Shown here: positions 41,976 to 51,428 of the stretch, piece after piece | How positions within the stretch are numbered: position 1 is the first letter of the stretch | Layout of the letters: the number at the start of each line of letters is the position of its first letter | Assembly (NCBI RefSeq): GCF_000336635.1 | Contig: NZ_AOLY01000037.1 | Location: 439,199-503,198, forward strand | Length of the DNA: 64,000 nt | Source of the DNA: Haloarcula japonica DSM 6131 | Lineage (GTDB): Archaea > Halobacteriota > Halobacteria > Halobacteriales > Haloarculaceae | Direction of reading: 5' to 3' | Notes under the pieces: generated by a model | Database searches by the model: none | The model's input: only the letters and a program-made list of their open reading frames with translations | Told to the model about the DNA's origin: nothing | Position numbers and translations under genes: made by a program

Positions 41976-43322
41976 TTACTCGGTGAGCTTGATCATGTTG
42001 CCGTTGCGGGTGATGTGGAGGTCCCGTCCGGCTTTGTAGCCCATGTTTTCAGCGAGATCGACGTACGGTGCGAACCCTTCGAGGCTCTGGTGGGCCGGAA
42101 TGATGTTCTTCGGCTGGAGCGCGTCGATCATTTCGTAGTGGCCCTCCTCGCGGAGGTGGCCCGAGACGTGGATGTCGTCGTAGATGCGTGCGCCCTGCAT
42201 TCCCAGGAGCTTCTCGGACTGGTAGCGCTGGCCCTCGTTGGTCGGCTCCGGAATGACCCGAGCCGAGAAGATGACCTTGTCGCCGTCGTCTAGCTCGTAG
42301 GGCGTCTCGCCGCGGCCCATACGGGTGAGCATCGCACGTGGCTCGCCCTGATGGCCGGTGACGATGGGGAGGAAGTTCTCCTTGCCCTCGTTCATGATCC
42401 GCTTGAACGTCCGGTCGACGGACTTGCGGTGGCCGTACATCCCGAGGTCCTCCGGGAAGTCGACGAAGTCGAGCCGTTCGGCGGTGCCGGAGTACTTCTC
42501 CATCGAGCGACCGAGCAATACCGGCTGACGGCCGATGTCGTCGGCGAACTCGACGAGGCTCTTGACACGAGCGATGTGTGAGGAGAACGTCGTTGCGACG
42601 ATACCGCCGTCGTAGTCGGCGACGCTGTCCATCACGTCTTTGAGGTGGCGACGCGCCACGGACTCGGAGGGGGTGCGGCCCTTCTTGCCCGCGTTCGTAC
42701 AGTCCTCGATGTAACAGAGGACACCCTCGCCCTCACGGCCGATCTCGCGGAACCGCTTCATGTCGATCGGGTCGCCGATGACCGGCGTGTGGTCCATCCG
42801 CTTGTCCAGCCCGTAGACAACCGAGCCTTCCGGCGTGTGGAGGACTGGGTTGATAGCGTCGATGATGGAGTGCGTGACGTTGACGAACTCCAGTTCGTTG
42901 CGCTCGCCGATGGACATCGTCTCGCCCGCGTCCATCTTGACGAGGTCGTTCTGGACGCCGAACTTCTCCTCGCTCTTGATCTGCTGTTTGACGAGTTCGA
43001 TCGTAAAGGGCGTCGCGACGATAGGTGCGTCGTAGCGGTGGGCGAGCTTGGATATCGCGCCGATGTGGTCGAGGTGACCGTGTGTCGGCACGATAGCCTT
43101 CACGTCGCCTTCTAGGTCGGACATGACCCGGTCGTCAGGGATGGCACCCATGTCGATGAGGTCCAGCGAGTGCATCCGTTCCGTTTCGACGTTGTCGTGA
43201 ATCAGTACCTTCGAGAGGTTCAGGCCCATGTCGAAGATGACGACGTCGTCCCCTGCGCGGACGGCCGTCATCTGTCGGCCTACAGCCTCGTAACCGCCAA
43301 TTGTCGCAATTTCGACTTCCAT
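41976..43322 (-). CDS. rnj: Ribonuclease J (beta-CASP)
   Basis: This 448-residue protein opens [21 protein letters not shown], has metallo-beta-lactamase motif [11 protein letters not shown], the beta-CASP domain, and the C-terminal [12 protein letters not shown] histidine block. Archaeal RNase J is a 5'-3' exonuclease. ATG 43322 gives the conserved start; in-frame sequence stays open 53 codons upstream to an ATG at 43481. A 264-bp gap separates it from the preceding gene. Confidence 0.93.
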   Translation of the reverse strand: MEVEIATIGGYEAVGRQMTAVRAGDDVVIFDMGLNLSKVLIHDNVETERMHSLDLIDMGAIPDDRVMSDLEGDVKAIVPTHGHLDHIGAISKLAHRYDAPIVATPFTIELVKQQIKSEEKFGVQNDLVKMDAGETMSIGERNELEFVNVTHSIIDAINPVLHTPEGSVVYGLDKRMDHTPVIGDPIDMKRFREIGREGEGVLCYIEDCTNAGKKGRTPSESVARRHLKDVMDSVADYDGGIVATTFSSHIARVKSLVEFADDIGRQPVLLGRSMEKYSGTAERLDFVDFPEDLGMYGHRKSVDRTFKRIMNEGKENFLPIVTGHQGEPRAMLTRMGRGETPYELDDGDKVIFSARVIPEPTNEGQRYQSEKLLGMQGARIYDDIHVSGHLREEGHYEMIDALQPKNIIPAHQSLEGFAPYVDLAENMGYKAGRDLHITRNGNMIKLTE

Positions 43323-43563
43323 GGTTGTAGCTCCGAGTGGAAAGCCGGCCGCGGGCATCCGGTGGGGCACGGCAACGACGGTATCTGCAATGTAGGCGAC
43401 TTCGTCCGCGTCGGCGCTCCAGGCCAGTCGGGTACGCCCGTAGCCTGTGCAACCGCAGTGGGAGGGACTTCCGTCCCGCAACTTACATCCGCCGTCTGCC
43501 GGCCGCCGAACCGCAGTCCACGGGCGGCCGTGCGCTCGGTTACGTCGGTCTACAACGGCGCTT

Positions 43564-43570
43564 CTTAAAA
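43564..43570 (-). promoter_or_regulatory. Probable TATA box upstream of rnj
   Basis: On the minus strand TTTTAAG sits in the 264 bp gap before rnj, predicting a start near 43540 and a leader of over 200 nt that includes a GGGAC-TTCC-GTCCC hairpin near 43466. Confidence 0.35.
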
Positions 43571-43586
43571 CGGTGTGGGTTCGTCC

Positions 43587-45080
43587 CTACTCGTCGTCTA
43601 GGGGGTCCGAGAGCGGGTCGTCGTCACCTGAAACATCGAAGCCAGTGACACCGTCATCCGCGAGCGTCGAGTCCTCGTCAGCAGGTGTATCCGTGTCCTG
43701 AGACGCCGCCTCGTCCTGCATGCTCTCGTCAAGTTCAGTCCCGGATTGGTCATCGTCAGTACCGCCGAACAGGTCGTCCGTCGTCCGTGGGCCGCCGGAC
43801 GCGTCTGCCTCACCAGATTCATCGAGTAACCGAGTGTCCTGAGTCACGGTGTCGTGCTGGTCCGCCTCGTCAGCATCGAGTGAGCCGACACCAGTGGGTT
43901 CGGCATCGGCTTCTGATTCGGATTCCCAGTCGTCGGCTGGTGCTGGCTCGTCCGCTCCCCAGTCGTCAGCCGCCGCGGGTTCCCCGCTCCCCGTGTCGAA
44001 CTCCGCAGGATCCGGCGGCGTCCATTCCTGTGGCTCCGTGCTCGACTCCGGTTCCTCAGCGGTGTCCTCAGCAAGTAGGTCGCGGTCCGACTGCTCGCTG
44101 GGTTCGGACTGGGGTTCTACCGCTTCCGAGTCACCGGCGAGATCTGTCGGGGATGGCTCCGCAGTGGTATCGTCCACCGCCTCAGGGTCCGGTCCAGCAA
44201 CGGTTTCGGTCGGCTGTTGGTTCGATATCTGTTCGTCCTGAGCCGCCGTGGCCGTCTCCACTGCGTCTTTGTCTGTCGCCGGAGCCATCGTCTCGTCGGC
44301 CGACGGTGGTTCTGAAGCGTCGTCGGCATCCAGGAGATCCGCATCTGTCACTGGCCCATTATCTGCCGCCGGCTCATCAGCCGTCATCGAGTCAGCATCC
44401 GCCAGCGGATCTTCGTCGGCTTCCGTCACCGGTGCGTCGTCAGTCCCAGCCGCCGCAGCGTCAGACGTAGCGGACGGTGCTTCCGCGTCGGATGGGTCCG
44501 GGGATTCCTGTGCGGACGCGTGGATTCCCGCTTCTCCGGACGAGTCGGCGTCCGGGTCGGAGTCAACGATCTGTTCCGATACCTCGGGTTCGGCCGTTGC
44601 CGGCTCGACAGCCGCCGGGTCAGCAGCCGGCTCGGTATCCTGAGAAACCGCCGGCCCGGATTCGGCCGGCTCTGGCGTCGGGTCCTTGGACTCCGAAGCA
44701 GGTTCGGTAGCGGGTGCAGCACTGTCCTCGGTTGGGTCAGTTGCTGCCTGGTCGCTCGCCGAGGAACTGGCGGCTGCCACACCGCTCGCATCACGCCGTG
44801 CCGTCTGTGCCGCGAGCGTTCCCGCCATCGTCGCATCGGCGATGAGCTTGTGGGTCAGGCCGAGCACGCCGGAGAACAACAGGAGTCCACCGAGCGCACC
44901 GACGACGATGCCGAGTACCGCACGATAGCCCGCGTTCCCCGAGAGCGAGCCGAGCGAGCCGTTCTGTATCAACACGTACCCTGCAGCGATGAGGCCGCCA
45001 CCGACGCCGGCGACGACAAGCAATATCCCGAGAAACCTCGTTCCGTATCGATAGACGTCGGTCAGACCTACTGCAGACAT
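43587..45080 (-). CDS. Two-TM protein with a very long acidic disordered tail (DUF7139-like)
   Basis: From ATG 45080 the protein has 497 residues. Two N-terminal transmembrane segments (FLGILLVVAGVGGGLIAAGYVLI and AVLGIVVGALGGLLLFSGVLGL) are followed by about 410 residues rich in Asp, Glu, Ala, Pro, Ser and Thr without Cys. The tail is probably disordered and cytoplasmic. It sits between ipk and rnj in the isoprenoid cluster. A TATA box at 45134 gives it its own promoter. Confidence 0.75.
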   Translation of the reverse strand: MSAVGLTDVYRYGTRFLGILLVVAGVGGGLIAAGYVLIQNGSLGSLSGNAGYRAVLGIVVGALGGLLLFSGVLGLTHKLIADATMAGTLAAQTARRDASGVAAASSSASDQAATDPTEDSAAPATEPASESKDPTPEPAESGPAVSQDTEPAADPAAVEPATAEPEVSEQIVDSDPDADSSGEAGIHASAQESPDPSDAEAPSATSDAAAAGTDDAPVTEADEDPLADADSMTADEPAADNGPVTDADLLDADDASEPPSADETMAPATDKDAVETATAAQDEQISNQQPTETVAGPDPEAVDDTTAEPSPTDLAGDSEAVEPQSEPSEQSDRDLLAEDTAEEPESSTEPQEWTPPDPAEFDTGSGEPAAADDWGADEPAPADDWESESEADAEPTGVGSLDADEADQHDTVTQDTRLLDESGEADASGGPRTTDDLFGGTDDDQSGTELDESMQDEAASQDTDTPADEDSTLADDGVTGFDVSGDDDPLSDPLDDE

Positions 45081-45133
45081 AGTCGCATAATTGATAACAG
45101 AGGACAAATATGTTACGACGGTCGAGGAAGTGG

Positions 45134-45140
45134 TATTTAA
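45134..45140 (-). promoter_or_regulatory. TATA box upstream of the two-TM acidic protein gene
   Basis: On the minus strand TTAAATA lies in an AT-rich stretch about 55-60 bp before ATG 45080. Confidence 0.5.
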
Positions 45141-45250
45141 TTTACTAATCTGCCGGGTCTGGGCAGAGATACCGCTGTATCAGCCAGCCTGGGCTCGCTA
45201 TGGACTAAATCGCTTTCGGGGACGGGCCAGTCGACGACAGTAGTACAGTC

Positions 45251-46003
45251 TCACCAGTCGTCATCACCAGCGATAGTCGTCCCGGGACTCTCACCGGCGA
45301 GAAAGGCGGGGAGCGCGTCGGGACCGAACACGACAGCGGGGGCCGAGAGGGCAAGCAGCGCACGGACCTTGCCGGCCATCCCGCCCGACACGTCCGTCGC
45401 GTCGCTCCCACCAAGCGCCGATGCTACAGCCTCGAATGCCTCGATTCGGTCGATGACGGTTCCATCCTCATTGAGAACACCGGGAACGGTCGAGCAGACG
45501 CCGACGCGGTTTGCGTCGACGGCGGACGCGAGTTCGACGACCAGTTCATCGCCACTCAGGACCGTCGCGCCTGCGCCGGCGTGAGCAACGAGGTCGCCGT
45601 GGAGAACCGGGACGAACTCCTCCGCAAGCAGCGTCGTGACCTGCGCCGTCGGCAACGAGAGGTCGCCGTCGGCGTCGCGTGCGGCTGCTGAGAACGGGTG
45701 GACCGGAACAGCTGGAACGCCTGCCTCGGAGAGCGCATCTACGACGGCAGCGTTGAGCCGGCACATCGCGCCGTGGATGGCCTGCACGCCGTCCACATCG
45801 TGGGTCCCTTCGGTCGTGCTAACGCCGTATTCGGCGGCGTGGTGGTGACCGAAGCTCCCGCCGCCGTGAACGACGACGATATCCTCCCCGACTGCCGATT
45901 CGGCGATAGCTGATACCGCGGCCGACAGTGCAGTCCGGTCGACCGTCTCGGGTTCGTCTTTTTCAGTGATGACACTCCCGCCGAGTTTGAGGACGACCGT
46001 CAT
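45251..46003 (-). CDS. ipk: Isopentenyl phosphate kinase
   Basis: This 250-residue amino-acid-kinase-fold protein has the opening VVLKLGGSVITEKDE, the glycine-rich VVHGGGSFGHHHA with the catalytic His typical of IPK, and DVSGGMAGKVRA. It phosphorylates isopentenyl phosphate to IPP in the archaeal alternative mevalonate pathway. Its ATG overlaps the mvk stop by four bases, so the two are coupled. Confidence 0.95.
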   Translation of the reverse strand: MTVVLKLGGSVITEKDEPETVDRTALSAAVSAIAESAVGEDIVVVHGGGSFGHHHAAEYGVSTTEGTHDVDGVQAIHGAMCRLNAAVVDALSEAGVPAVPVHPFSAAARDADGDLSLPTAQVTTLLAEEFVPVLHGDLVAHAGAGATVLSGDELVVELASAVDANRVGVCSTVPGVLNEDGTVIDRIEAFEAVASALGGSDATDVSGGMAGKVRALLALSAPAVVFGPDALPAFLAGESPGTTIAGDDDW

Positions 46004-46983
46004 TCTTTCCGGACTCCGTCGGTGTCCAGTTCGGCCCGGAAGACGTCCTCACACCCCGGTGTGTACTTCAGCGCCGTGAGCGCGTCATCTGTCTCGTCCA
46101 GCACGACGATACAGCCGCCGCCACCGGCCCCGGTGAGTTTTGCGCCGTGTGCGTCGGCGTCGCGGGCTGCCCACACCATCGAGTCCAGCGTCCGCGAGGA
46201 AACGCCCAGTGCCGAGAGCAGTCCGTGGTTGAAATCCATCAGCTCCCCCAACCGCTCGTGGTCGCCCGTTCCCAGCACTGACTCGCCCTCGCGGACGATG
46301 TCGCCGATTGCCGTGACGGTGTCGGCGGCAAAATCGTACTTCCCGCGAAGGTCCCGGACGCCAGCGACCAGCGCCCCGGTATCGCCGGCTCCGCCGTCGT
46401 AGCCGATGACGAAGGGGAGCGTGTCGATACCTTCCAGCCGCCGGCAGTCGTCGCCCTCCACGCGGACCGCCCCGCCCATCGCCGAGCAAAACGTGTCTGC
46501 ACGCGAAGCCTGCCCGTCCTGAACCGCGTGTTCGACCTGATAGGCGCGGTCGGCGATCTCGATCGCCGATAATTCGACGCCCAGTTCTCTCGTCGCCGCA
46601 TCAATCGCGGCGACGACGAGCGCGGCCGACGAGCCCAGCCCCGCCCCGAGTGGGATGTCGCCCTCGACAGATATCTCGAAGCCCGCTTCCGGCGCATCGG
46701 CTGCGTCGCGGGCCTGTGCTACTGCCTCGTTGACGTATCCCATCCCGGCCTCGACGAGCGATTCGGCGACATCCACGTCGGGATGGCTCTCCCCGTCGCC
46801 GGAGTACTCGACGGTAAAGCCGTCCAGTTGCAAGTCGTTCGCGTGGATGCGCAACCCCTCGTCGATCTCGGTTGCCGTCACGTGCACCCGACGCTCGATG
46901 GCGCAGGGCACCGCCGGCTCGCCGTAGACGACCGCGTGCTCCCCGAACAGGTACACCTTCCCGGGAGCGCTCGACGTGACCAT
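46000..46983 (-). CDS. mvk: Mevalonate kinase
   Basis: This 327-residue GHMP kinase begins SSAPGKVYLFGEHAVVYGEPAVPCAI. It has the ATP loop IPLGAGLGSSAALVVA and the C-terminal KLTGAGGGGCIVVL. It phosphorylates mevalonate in isoprenoid synthesis for archaeal lipids. It is the first gene of the mvk-ipk pair. In many archaea mvk follows rps2 directly; here about 4.9 kb intervenes. Confidence 0.96.
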   Translation of the reverse strand: MVTSSAPGKVYLFGEHAVVYGEPAVPCAIERRVHVTATEIDEGLRIHANDLQLDGFTVEYSGDGESHPDVDVAESLVEAGMGYVNEAVAQARDAADAPEAGFEISVEGDIPLGAGLGSSAALVVAAIDAATRELGVELSAIEIADRAYQVEHAVQDGQASRADTFCSAMGGAVRVEGDDCRRLEGIDTLPFVIGYDGGAGDTGALVAGVRDLRGKYDFAADTVTAIGDIVREGESVLGTGDHERLGELMDFNHGLLSALGVSSRTLDSMVWAARDADAHGAKLTGAGGGGCIVVLDETDDALTALKYTPGCEDVFRAELDTDGVRKE

Positions 46984-47049
46984 ACCCGCTCGTGTGCACC
47001 CAGGGCGTTAGGCGTTTTCGGAGTCGTCGGTCAGGAGAACGCCGGGGGA

Positions 47050-49230
47050 CTACTCGGACACAGTATCAACGTCGGTGAACTCGAACTGTGCGCCGCCGTC
47101 GGCTCCGCTGCCGACACGGACTGTCCAACCGTGGGCGTCAGCGACCTGTTTCACGATGCTCAGGCCGAAGCCGGTCCCCTCGACCGCTGTCGAGTAGCCG
47201 GCGTCGAATACGTCCCCCCGGTCAGTCACGGGGATGCCTGGGCCGTCGTCCGCGACGTAGAAGCCGTCAGCCAGTTCGCCGACGGTCACGGTCACGCCGT
47301 CACCACCGTGTTCAACCGCGTTTCGGATGAGGTTCTCGAACAGTTGGCGGAGGCGGCTCTCGTCGGCGCGGATGGGGTGGTCTATGTCAGTCTGGAGCGT
47401 CGCGGCCTTCGTATCGACGTTTTGCCAGCACGACGCGAGGAACGGTTCGAGGTCGACCGCGACGAGCGAGGCGGGTGACGCACCGTCGCGTGCGAGCGTA
47501 AGCAGGTCGTCGATGAGCGTATCCATTCGCTGGTGTGCCCCGTCGATGGCGTCGATGTGCTCGCTATCGGACTCCTCGCGCAATAGTTTGAGGCGTCCGC
47601 GCGCGACAGTCAGTGGGTTCCGCAGATCGTGGCTGACGACACTGGCGAACTGTTCGAGCTGTTCGTTTTGCTGTTCGAGTTCCTGCTCGCGCTCCTTTCG
47701 CTCCGTGATATCACGACTGATCGCCAGGAAGCGATCCTCGCCTTCGAGATTGAATCGGAGCAGATGTACTTCGACCGGCATCGTCGACCCGTCGCGGCGT
47801 TCGTACAGGCCTTCGAACTTGCGGCGCTCGTCGACATTAAATCCGGAAAGCTGGGTCTGCACGTCCTCGGCGTCGAACATCAGGTCGAACTCCCAGATCG
47901 ACCGTCCAAGCACCTCGCGTTCGTCGTACCCCAGTTCCGCACAGAACCGCTGGTTCACGTCACAAATCGTTCCGTCAGCGTCGAGTACGTCGATCATGTC
48001 CGGCGAGTTCTCGAAGAGGGCTTCCAGCCTCGACGACGTTTCTTCCAGCCGTCGCTCACGGCGTTTCCGCTCCGTGATATCCTGCTGGAACCCGACGTAG
48101 TTAACGACTGCTCCGTCGTCGTCCCGAACCGGCGCGATGTGAACCCGGTTCCAGAATTCAGTCCCGTCCTTCCGGTAGTTCCGGAGTTCGACCGTCACGC
48201 GCTCCTCCGCGTCGATGGCGTCCCGCATCCTGGTGACAGGGGCCGGGTCGGTGTTTTCGCCCTGGAGTATCCGGCAGTTCTTCCCCAGCAGCTCCGAGAG
48301 CGAGTAGCCGGTCAGGTCGCGGTAGTGGTCGTTAGCGTAAATCAGCGGATTGTCCGGCTGGTCGGGGTCAGTGATGGTGACGCCGACCGGTGCCTCGTCT
48401 ATCGCGCGTTTGTTCCGGAGTAGTTCCTGTTCACGCTCTTTCCGCTCGGTAACATCCCGAGCTACGCCGACGATACCGTCGATAGAGCCATCAACAAGTA
48501 GCGGCGTTAATCGATACGAGAGCACCGCGTGTCCGTGGCCGGGGAACTCCGCTTCGATTTCGCCACCGAGTTCCTCCCGCGTTCCGTCAAGCAGTTCCCG
48601 ATAGCGGTCCGTCTCGCCCTCGGTTCGAATTTTCGGAACGAGTCGACTGAGCTGGCCTTTGAGTTCGGCACGCGTCGTGTCGTACCACTCCGCCAGCGCT
48701 TCGTTGACGGTTTCGAACCGCCCCTCAGCGTCGTAGATACAGGCCGTTTCCTCCATGGAGTTGACCATCCGCTCGTAGCTCCAGAGGGCTCTATTCCGCT
48801 CGCTGACCGCCTGCTGTGAGCGGTAGTGGTCAACGGCGTCCGTGATTCGGTCCGCCAGTACGGCATGCTGTTCGGCACCCGCCTCTCGCCGAAGGTACTC
48901 CGTGACACCGGCCGAAATCGCCTCGCTGGCGACCTCCTCGCTCCCTCTGGCGGCGTAGAGAATGACCGGGAGGTCCGGATGTCCATCGCGAACCGTTTCC
49001 AGAAGCTCGATACCGTCTCCTTCGGGCAGGTCGTACTCGGAGACCAGACAGTCTACGGGCTCGGCAGCCAATCTCGCCACAGCTTCGGCAACGGTTCGCA
49101 CCGTTTTGACCGAGAGACAGTCGTTCTCGCGTTCGAGAGCCGTCGACAACGTCTCGGTGTCGTCCGAGTCGGTGCCAACGTAGAGGACACGAATCCGGTC
49201 GTCTCCGTCAGGAACGGTATCAGATGACAT
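47050..49230 (-). CDS. LOV/PAS hybrid sensor histidine kinase with degenerate receiver
   Basis: This 726-residue protein has a receiver-like domain (residues about 12-130) in which the phosphoacceptor position is Glu65 (VSEYDLPEGDG) rather than Asp. Three PAS domains follow. The second (about 275-390) has LOV hallmarks: GKNCRILQG with Cys319, NYRKDGTEFWN with Asn351 and Asn361, and YVGFQQDIT. A HisKA domain has His534 (SVVSHDLRNPL). The HATPase has N-box Asn637, DDGPGI and GTGFGLSI. There is no membrane segment, so it acts in the cytoplasm, probably as a blue-light sensor. No response regulator is adjacent. Confidence 0.85.
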   Translation of the reverse strand: MSSDTVPDGDDRIRVLYVGTDSDDTETLSTALERENDCLSVKTVRTVAEAVARLAAEPVDCLVSEYDLPEGDGIELLETVRDGHPDLPVILYAARGSEEVASEAISAGVTEYLRREAGAEQHAVLADRITDAVDHYRSQQAVSERNRALWSYERMVNSMEETACIYDAEGRFETVNEALAEWYDTTRAELKGQLSRLVPKIRTEGETDRYRELLDGTREELGGEIEAEFPGHGHAVLSYRLTPLLVDGSIDGIVGVARDVTERKEREQELLRNKRAIDEAPVGVTITDPDQPDNPLIYANDHYRDLTGYSLSELLGKNCRILQGENTDPAPVTRMRDAIDAEERVTVELRNYRKDGTEFWNRVHIAPVRDDDGAVVNYVGFQQDITERKRRERRLEETSSRLEALFENSPDMIDVLDADGTICDVNQRFCAELGYDEREVLGRSIWEFDLMFDAEDVQTQLSGFNVDERRKFEGLYERRDGSTMPVEVHLLRFNLEGEDRFLAISRDITERKEREQELEQQNEQLEQFASVVSHDLRNPLTVARGRLKLLREESDSEHIDAIDGAHQRMDTLIDDLLTLARDGASPASLVAVDLEPFLASCWQNVDTKAATLQTDIDHPIRADESRLRQLFENLIRNAVEHGGDGVTVTVGELADGFYVADDGPGIPVTDRGDVFDAGYSTAVEGTGFGLSIVKQVADAHGWTVRVGSGADGGAQFEFTDVDTVSE

Positions 49231-49583
49231 TCAGTACCTCGTTCGAGCGCCGGCTGTCGTGCCATGGGAGCTGGCGCTCCGACGGACAAGCGGAGTGTCT
49301 CCCGGGGAGCTATCCCACGACGAGGGCTGTCGCAGGACCGTCCTGTACAGCGGGGGGCGGAGCCGGTCAAAGAAATTCCGTATCGATATCATGCTGGTCG
49401 AACAGCGGCTGCGAGCGTGGCCTCGGACGGTGGCCGGCAGCACTCGGTCACCCGAGAGACACACAGACTCGTTGTGTTTGCACTCACACAGGGGACTCTA
49501 CAGTAAATAGCTGGTGACCGAATTACCCGTCAGGTCACGTCTCTGTGGCGGTCGACGCCGAAGGAACGGCTTCAAGCCCGGTG
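49231..49583. other. 353-bp gap between the LOV kinase and P450 genes
   Basis: Several short open frames exist on both strands, but none has a convincing composition or family match. The stretch holds imperfect inverted repeats and a lower-GC part around 49480-49515. It probably contains the LOV kinase promoter and the end of the P450 transcript. I see no gene. Confidence 0.5.
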
Positions 49584-50921
49584 CTAGCGTTTCTCCACGC
49601 GCATCGACATTTTCTGGCGAGGATGGGCGGTCAGCGACGGCAACAGCTCCAGCGGTGTCTCCCCTTGGAACTCCAGCCGGTACTGGCTGGCCGTCACCGC
49701 GGTGATGAGCTGTGCTTCGAGCATGGCGAGGTGCTTCCCGATGCAGTGGCGCGGGCCACCACCGAACGGGAAGTAGGCGAACCGCGGCCGTTCGCCGGCT
49801 CGGTCGGGCTTCCAGCGCTCCGGGTCGAACGTTTCTGGGTCGTCGTAGAACCGCTCGGAGCGATGAACGCCCCACTGTGGAACCATCAGCGTCGTCCCGG
49901 ACTCCACCTCGTAGCCCGACAGCGTCACATCCTCGGTCGGTTCCCGGAAGATGGTGTACACGGGCGGGTAGAGCCGCATCGCCTCTTGGATCACCCATTC
50001 GAGGTAGTCCAGTTCGCGGACGTGTTCCATCCCCGGCCGGTCGTCGCCGATGACGTCGTCCAGTTCCTCGTGGACGCGCTGTTCGACCTCGGGATGTTCC
50101 GACAGCAGGAACCAGGTGTAGGTCAGCGTCAGTGCCGTCGTGTCGTGGCCCGCAAGCAGCATCGTCATCATCTCGTCGCGTAGTTGCTCGGGCGACTGGT
50201 TCCCGTCGTCTCGGGCACGCAAGAGTACCGACAGGAAGTCCATCGGACCATCCTCATCCGTCCCGAGCGAGTCCTCGCGGACCTCGATAATGTCGTCCAG
50301 CACCTCGTCCAGTGTCCGCACGGCGCGGTTGAACTCGGCGTCGTCGGGCATCGGCATCCACTGTGGCATGGCGAACCGGATGGGGTCCGGCTCGAACCGC
50401 TGGCCCAGCGGCAACAGTTGCTCCTCGATGGTCTGAACTCGCTGCTCGGAGAGTTCGACACCCATCATCAGGTCCAGAATCACGTCCAGCGTAACTCGGG
50501 TCATCGACTGCTCGGCATCGATGACATCGCCGTGGGACCAGTCGGCGATCCGGTCCTCCGCGTGGCTGGTGATTCGGTCAGCCATCCCCGACAGTCGGGC
50601 CATCGAAAACGCGGGGTTCGCGAGCTTTCGCTGCTGCTCCCACGTCTCGCCTTCGCTCAACAGCAGCCCGTCACCCAGCAGATCCCCGAGCGCATCGCCC
50701 TGAAAATCGGGTTTGCGGAACCGGTCGGCCTCCGAGACCAGCACGCGCTCGATTGCCGTCGGGTCACACAGCATGACCGTGTCCATCGGCCCCATGTCGA
50801 ATCGGGCCACGTCGCCGTAGGCCCGCTCCAGCGCCGAGATGAACCGGAACGGGTCCCGGGCGTACGTGCGACTACTGCCGAACAGCGGTTCGCCCTTCGG
50901 TCCGGGCGGCGTCTTTGACAT
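49584..50921 (-). CDS. Cytochrome P450
   Basis: This 445-residue soluble P450 has the I-helix AGHDTTAL, ExxR as EAMR in VIQEAMRLYPP, and the heme loop FGGGPRHCIGKHLAMLEAQL with the Cys ligand. It resembles haloarchaeal CYP174-type enzymes. No ferredoxin or reductase adjoins. Substrate unknown; carotenoid or fatty-acid hydroxylation would fit other prokaryotic members. ATG 50921 begins the MSKTPPGPKGEPLFG proline-rich entry. Confidence 0.93.
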   Translation of the reverse strand: MSKTPPGPKGEPLFGSSRTYARDPFRFISALERAYGDVARFDMGPMDTVMLCDPTAIERVLVSEADRFRKPDFQGDALGDLLGDGLLLSEGETWEQQRKLANPAFSMARLSGMADRITSHAEDRIADWSHGDVIDAEQSMTRVTLDVILDLMMGVELSEQRVQTIEEQLLPLGQRFEPDPIRFAMPQWMPMPDDAEFNRAVRTLDEVLDDIIEVREDSLGTDEDGPMDFLSVLLRARDDGNQSPEQLRDEMMTMLLAGHDTTALTLTYTWFLLSEHPEVEQRVHEELDDVIGDDRPGMEHVRELDYLEWVIQEAMRLYPPVYTIFREPTEDVTLSGYEVESGTTLMVPQWGVHRSERFYDDPETFDPERWKPDRAGERPRFAYFPFGGGPRHCIGKHLAMLEAQLITAVTASQYRLEFQGETPLELLPSLTAHPRQKMSMRVEKR

Positions 50922-50991
50922 CAGCAACTGTTAGTGTCGAACACGCTTGAATGGTATGCCAAATGGCGGGAAGGGAGCCTTTCTGGCGCGT

Positions 50992-51372
50992 TCAGAGCCA
51001 GTGGTCGGCGTCCATATCCCAGTCGGTGTGTACCGATACCCAGACACCGCCGAGACCACCGAGGGCGCTGAGACCGACAGTGTACAGCAGAAAGAACGCG
51101 AACACGAGCGCCAGAAACAGGTCGTATCCGGGCGCTCCGGGTGGAATCCCGAATCCAAGGAGGCTGGCGATGTACAGCGCCGGAATGAAGAGGGCAAACA
51201 AGGGAACCATCGCACAGATGCCGGCCAGCGTTCCCAGCCAGAGCCCCGTCCGGTAGCGGCCGCCGTTGTTCGCCGCGGCTACCGCGCCACCGGCCACCGA
51301 CGAGAACGGAACGAACGACAGGGCAATCGTGACGAGCGCCCCGATACCGGCGTTGGTCACCGACTCACGCAT
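50992..51372 (-). CDS. DUF5518 membrane protein
   Basis: This 126-residue protein has four hydrophobic segments: an opening GALVTIALSFVPFSSVAGGAVAA, GLWLGTLAGICAMVPLFALFIPALYIASLLGF, LFLALVFAFFLLYTVGLSALGGLGG and an acidic end. The pattern matches DUF5518. Paralogous to the next gene, with the same GLSALGG end motif. Start ATG 51372 is chosen over 51393. Confidence 0.75.
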   Translation of the reverse strand: MRESVTNAGIGALVTIALSFVPFSSVAGGAVAAANNGGRYRTGLWLGTLAGICAMVPLFALFIPALYIASLLGFGIPPGAPGYDLFLALVFAFFLLYTVGLSALGGLGGVWVSVHTDWDMDADHWL

Positions 51373-51428
51373 ATGCGTTCGCAGTAGTGGCATCCCCAGT
51401 GATGTAGTTACCGACAGCGCGGCTGGCC

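Noticed and set aside
43849-44643. Ser/Ala-rich repeat-like frames opposite the acidic-tail gene
   Set aside because: Complement of low-complexity acidic codons, not a separate gene or a DNA repeat array.
49259-49510. Possible small gene between the LOV kinase and P450
   Set aside because: Several overlapping short frames of equal weak quality; none has a family match.
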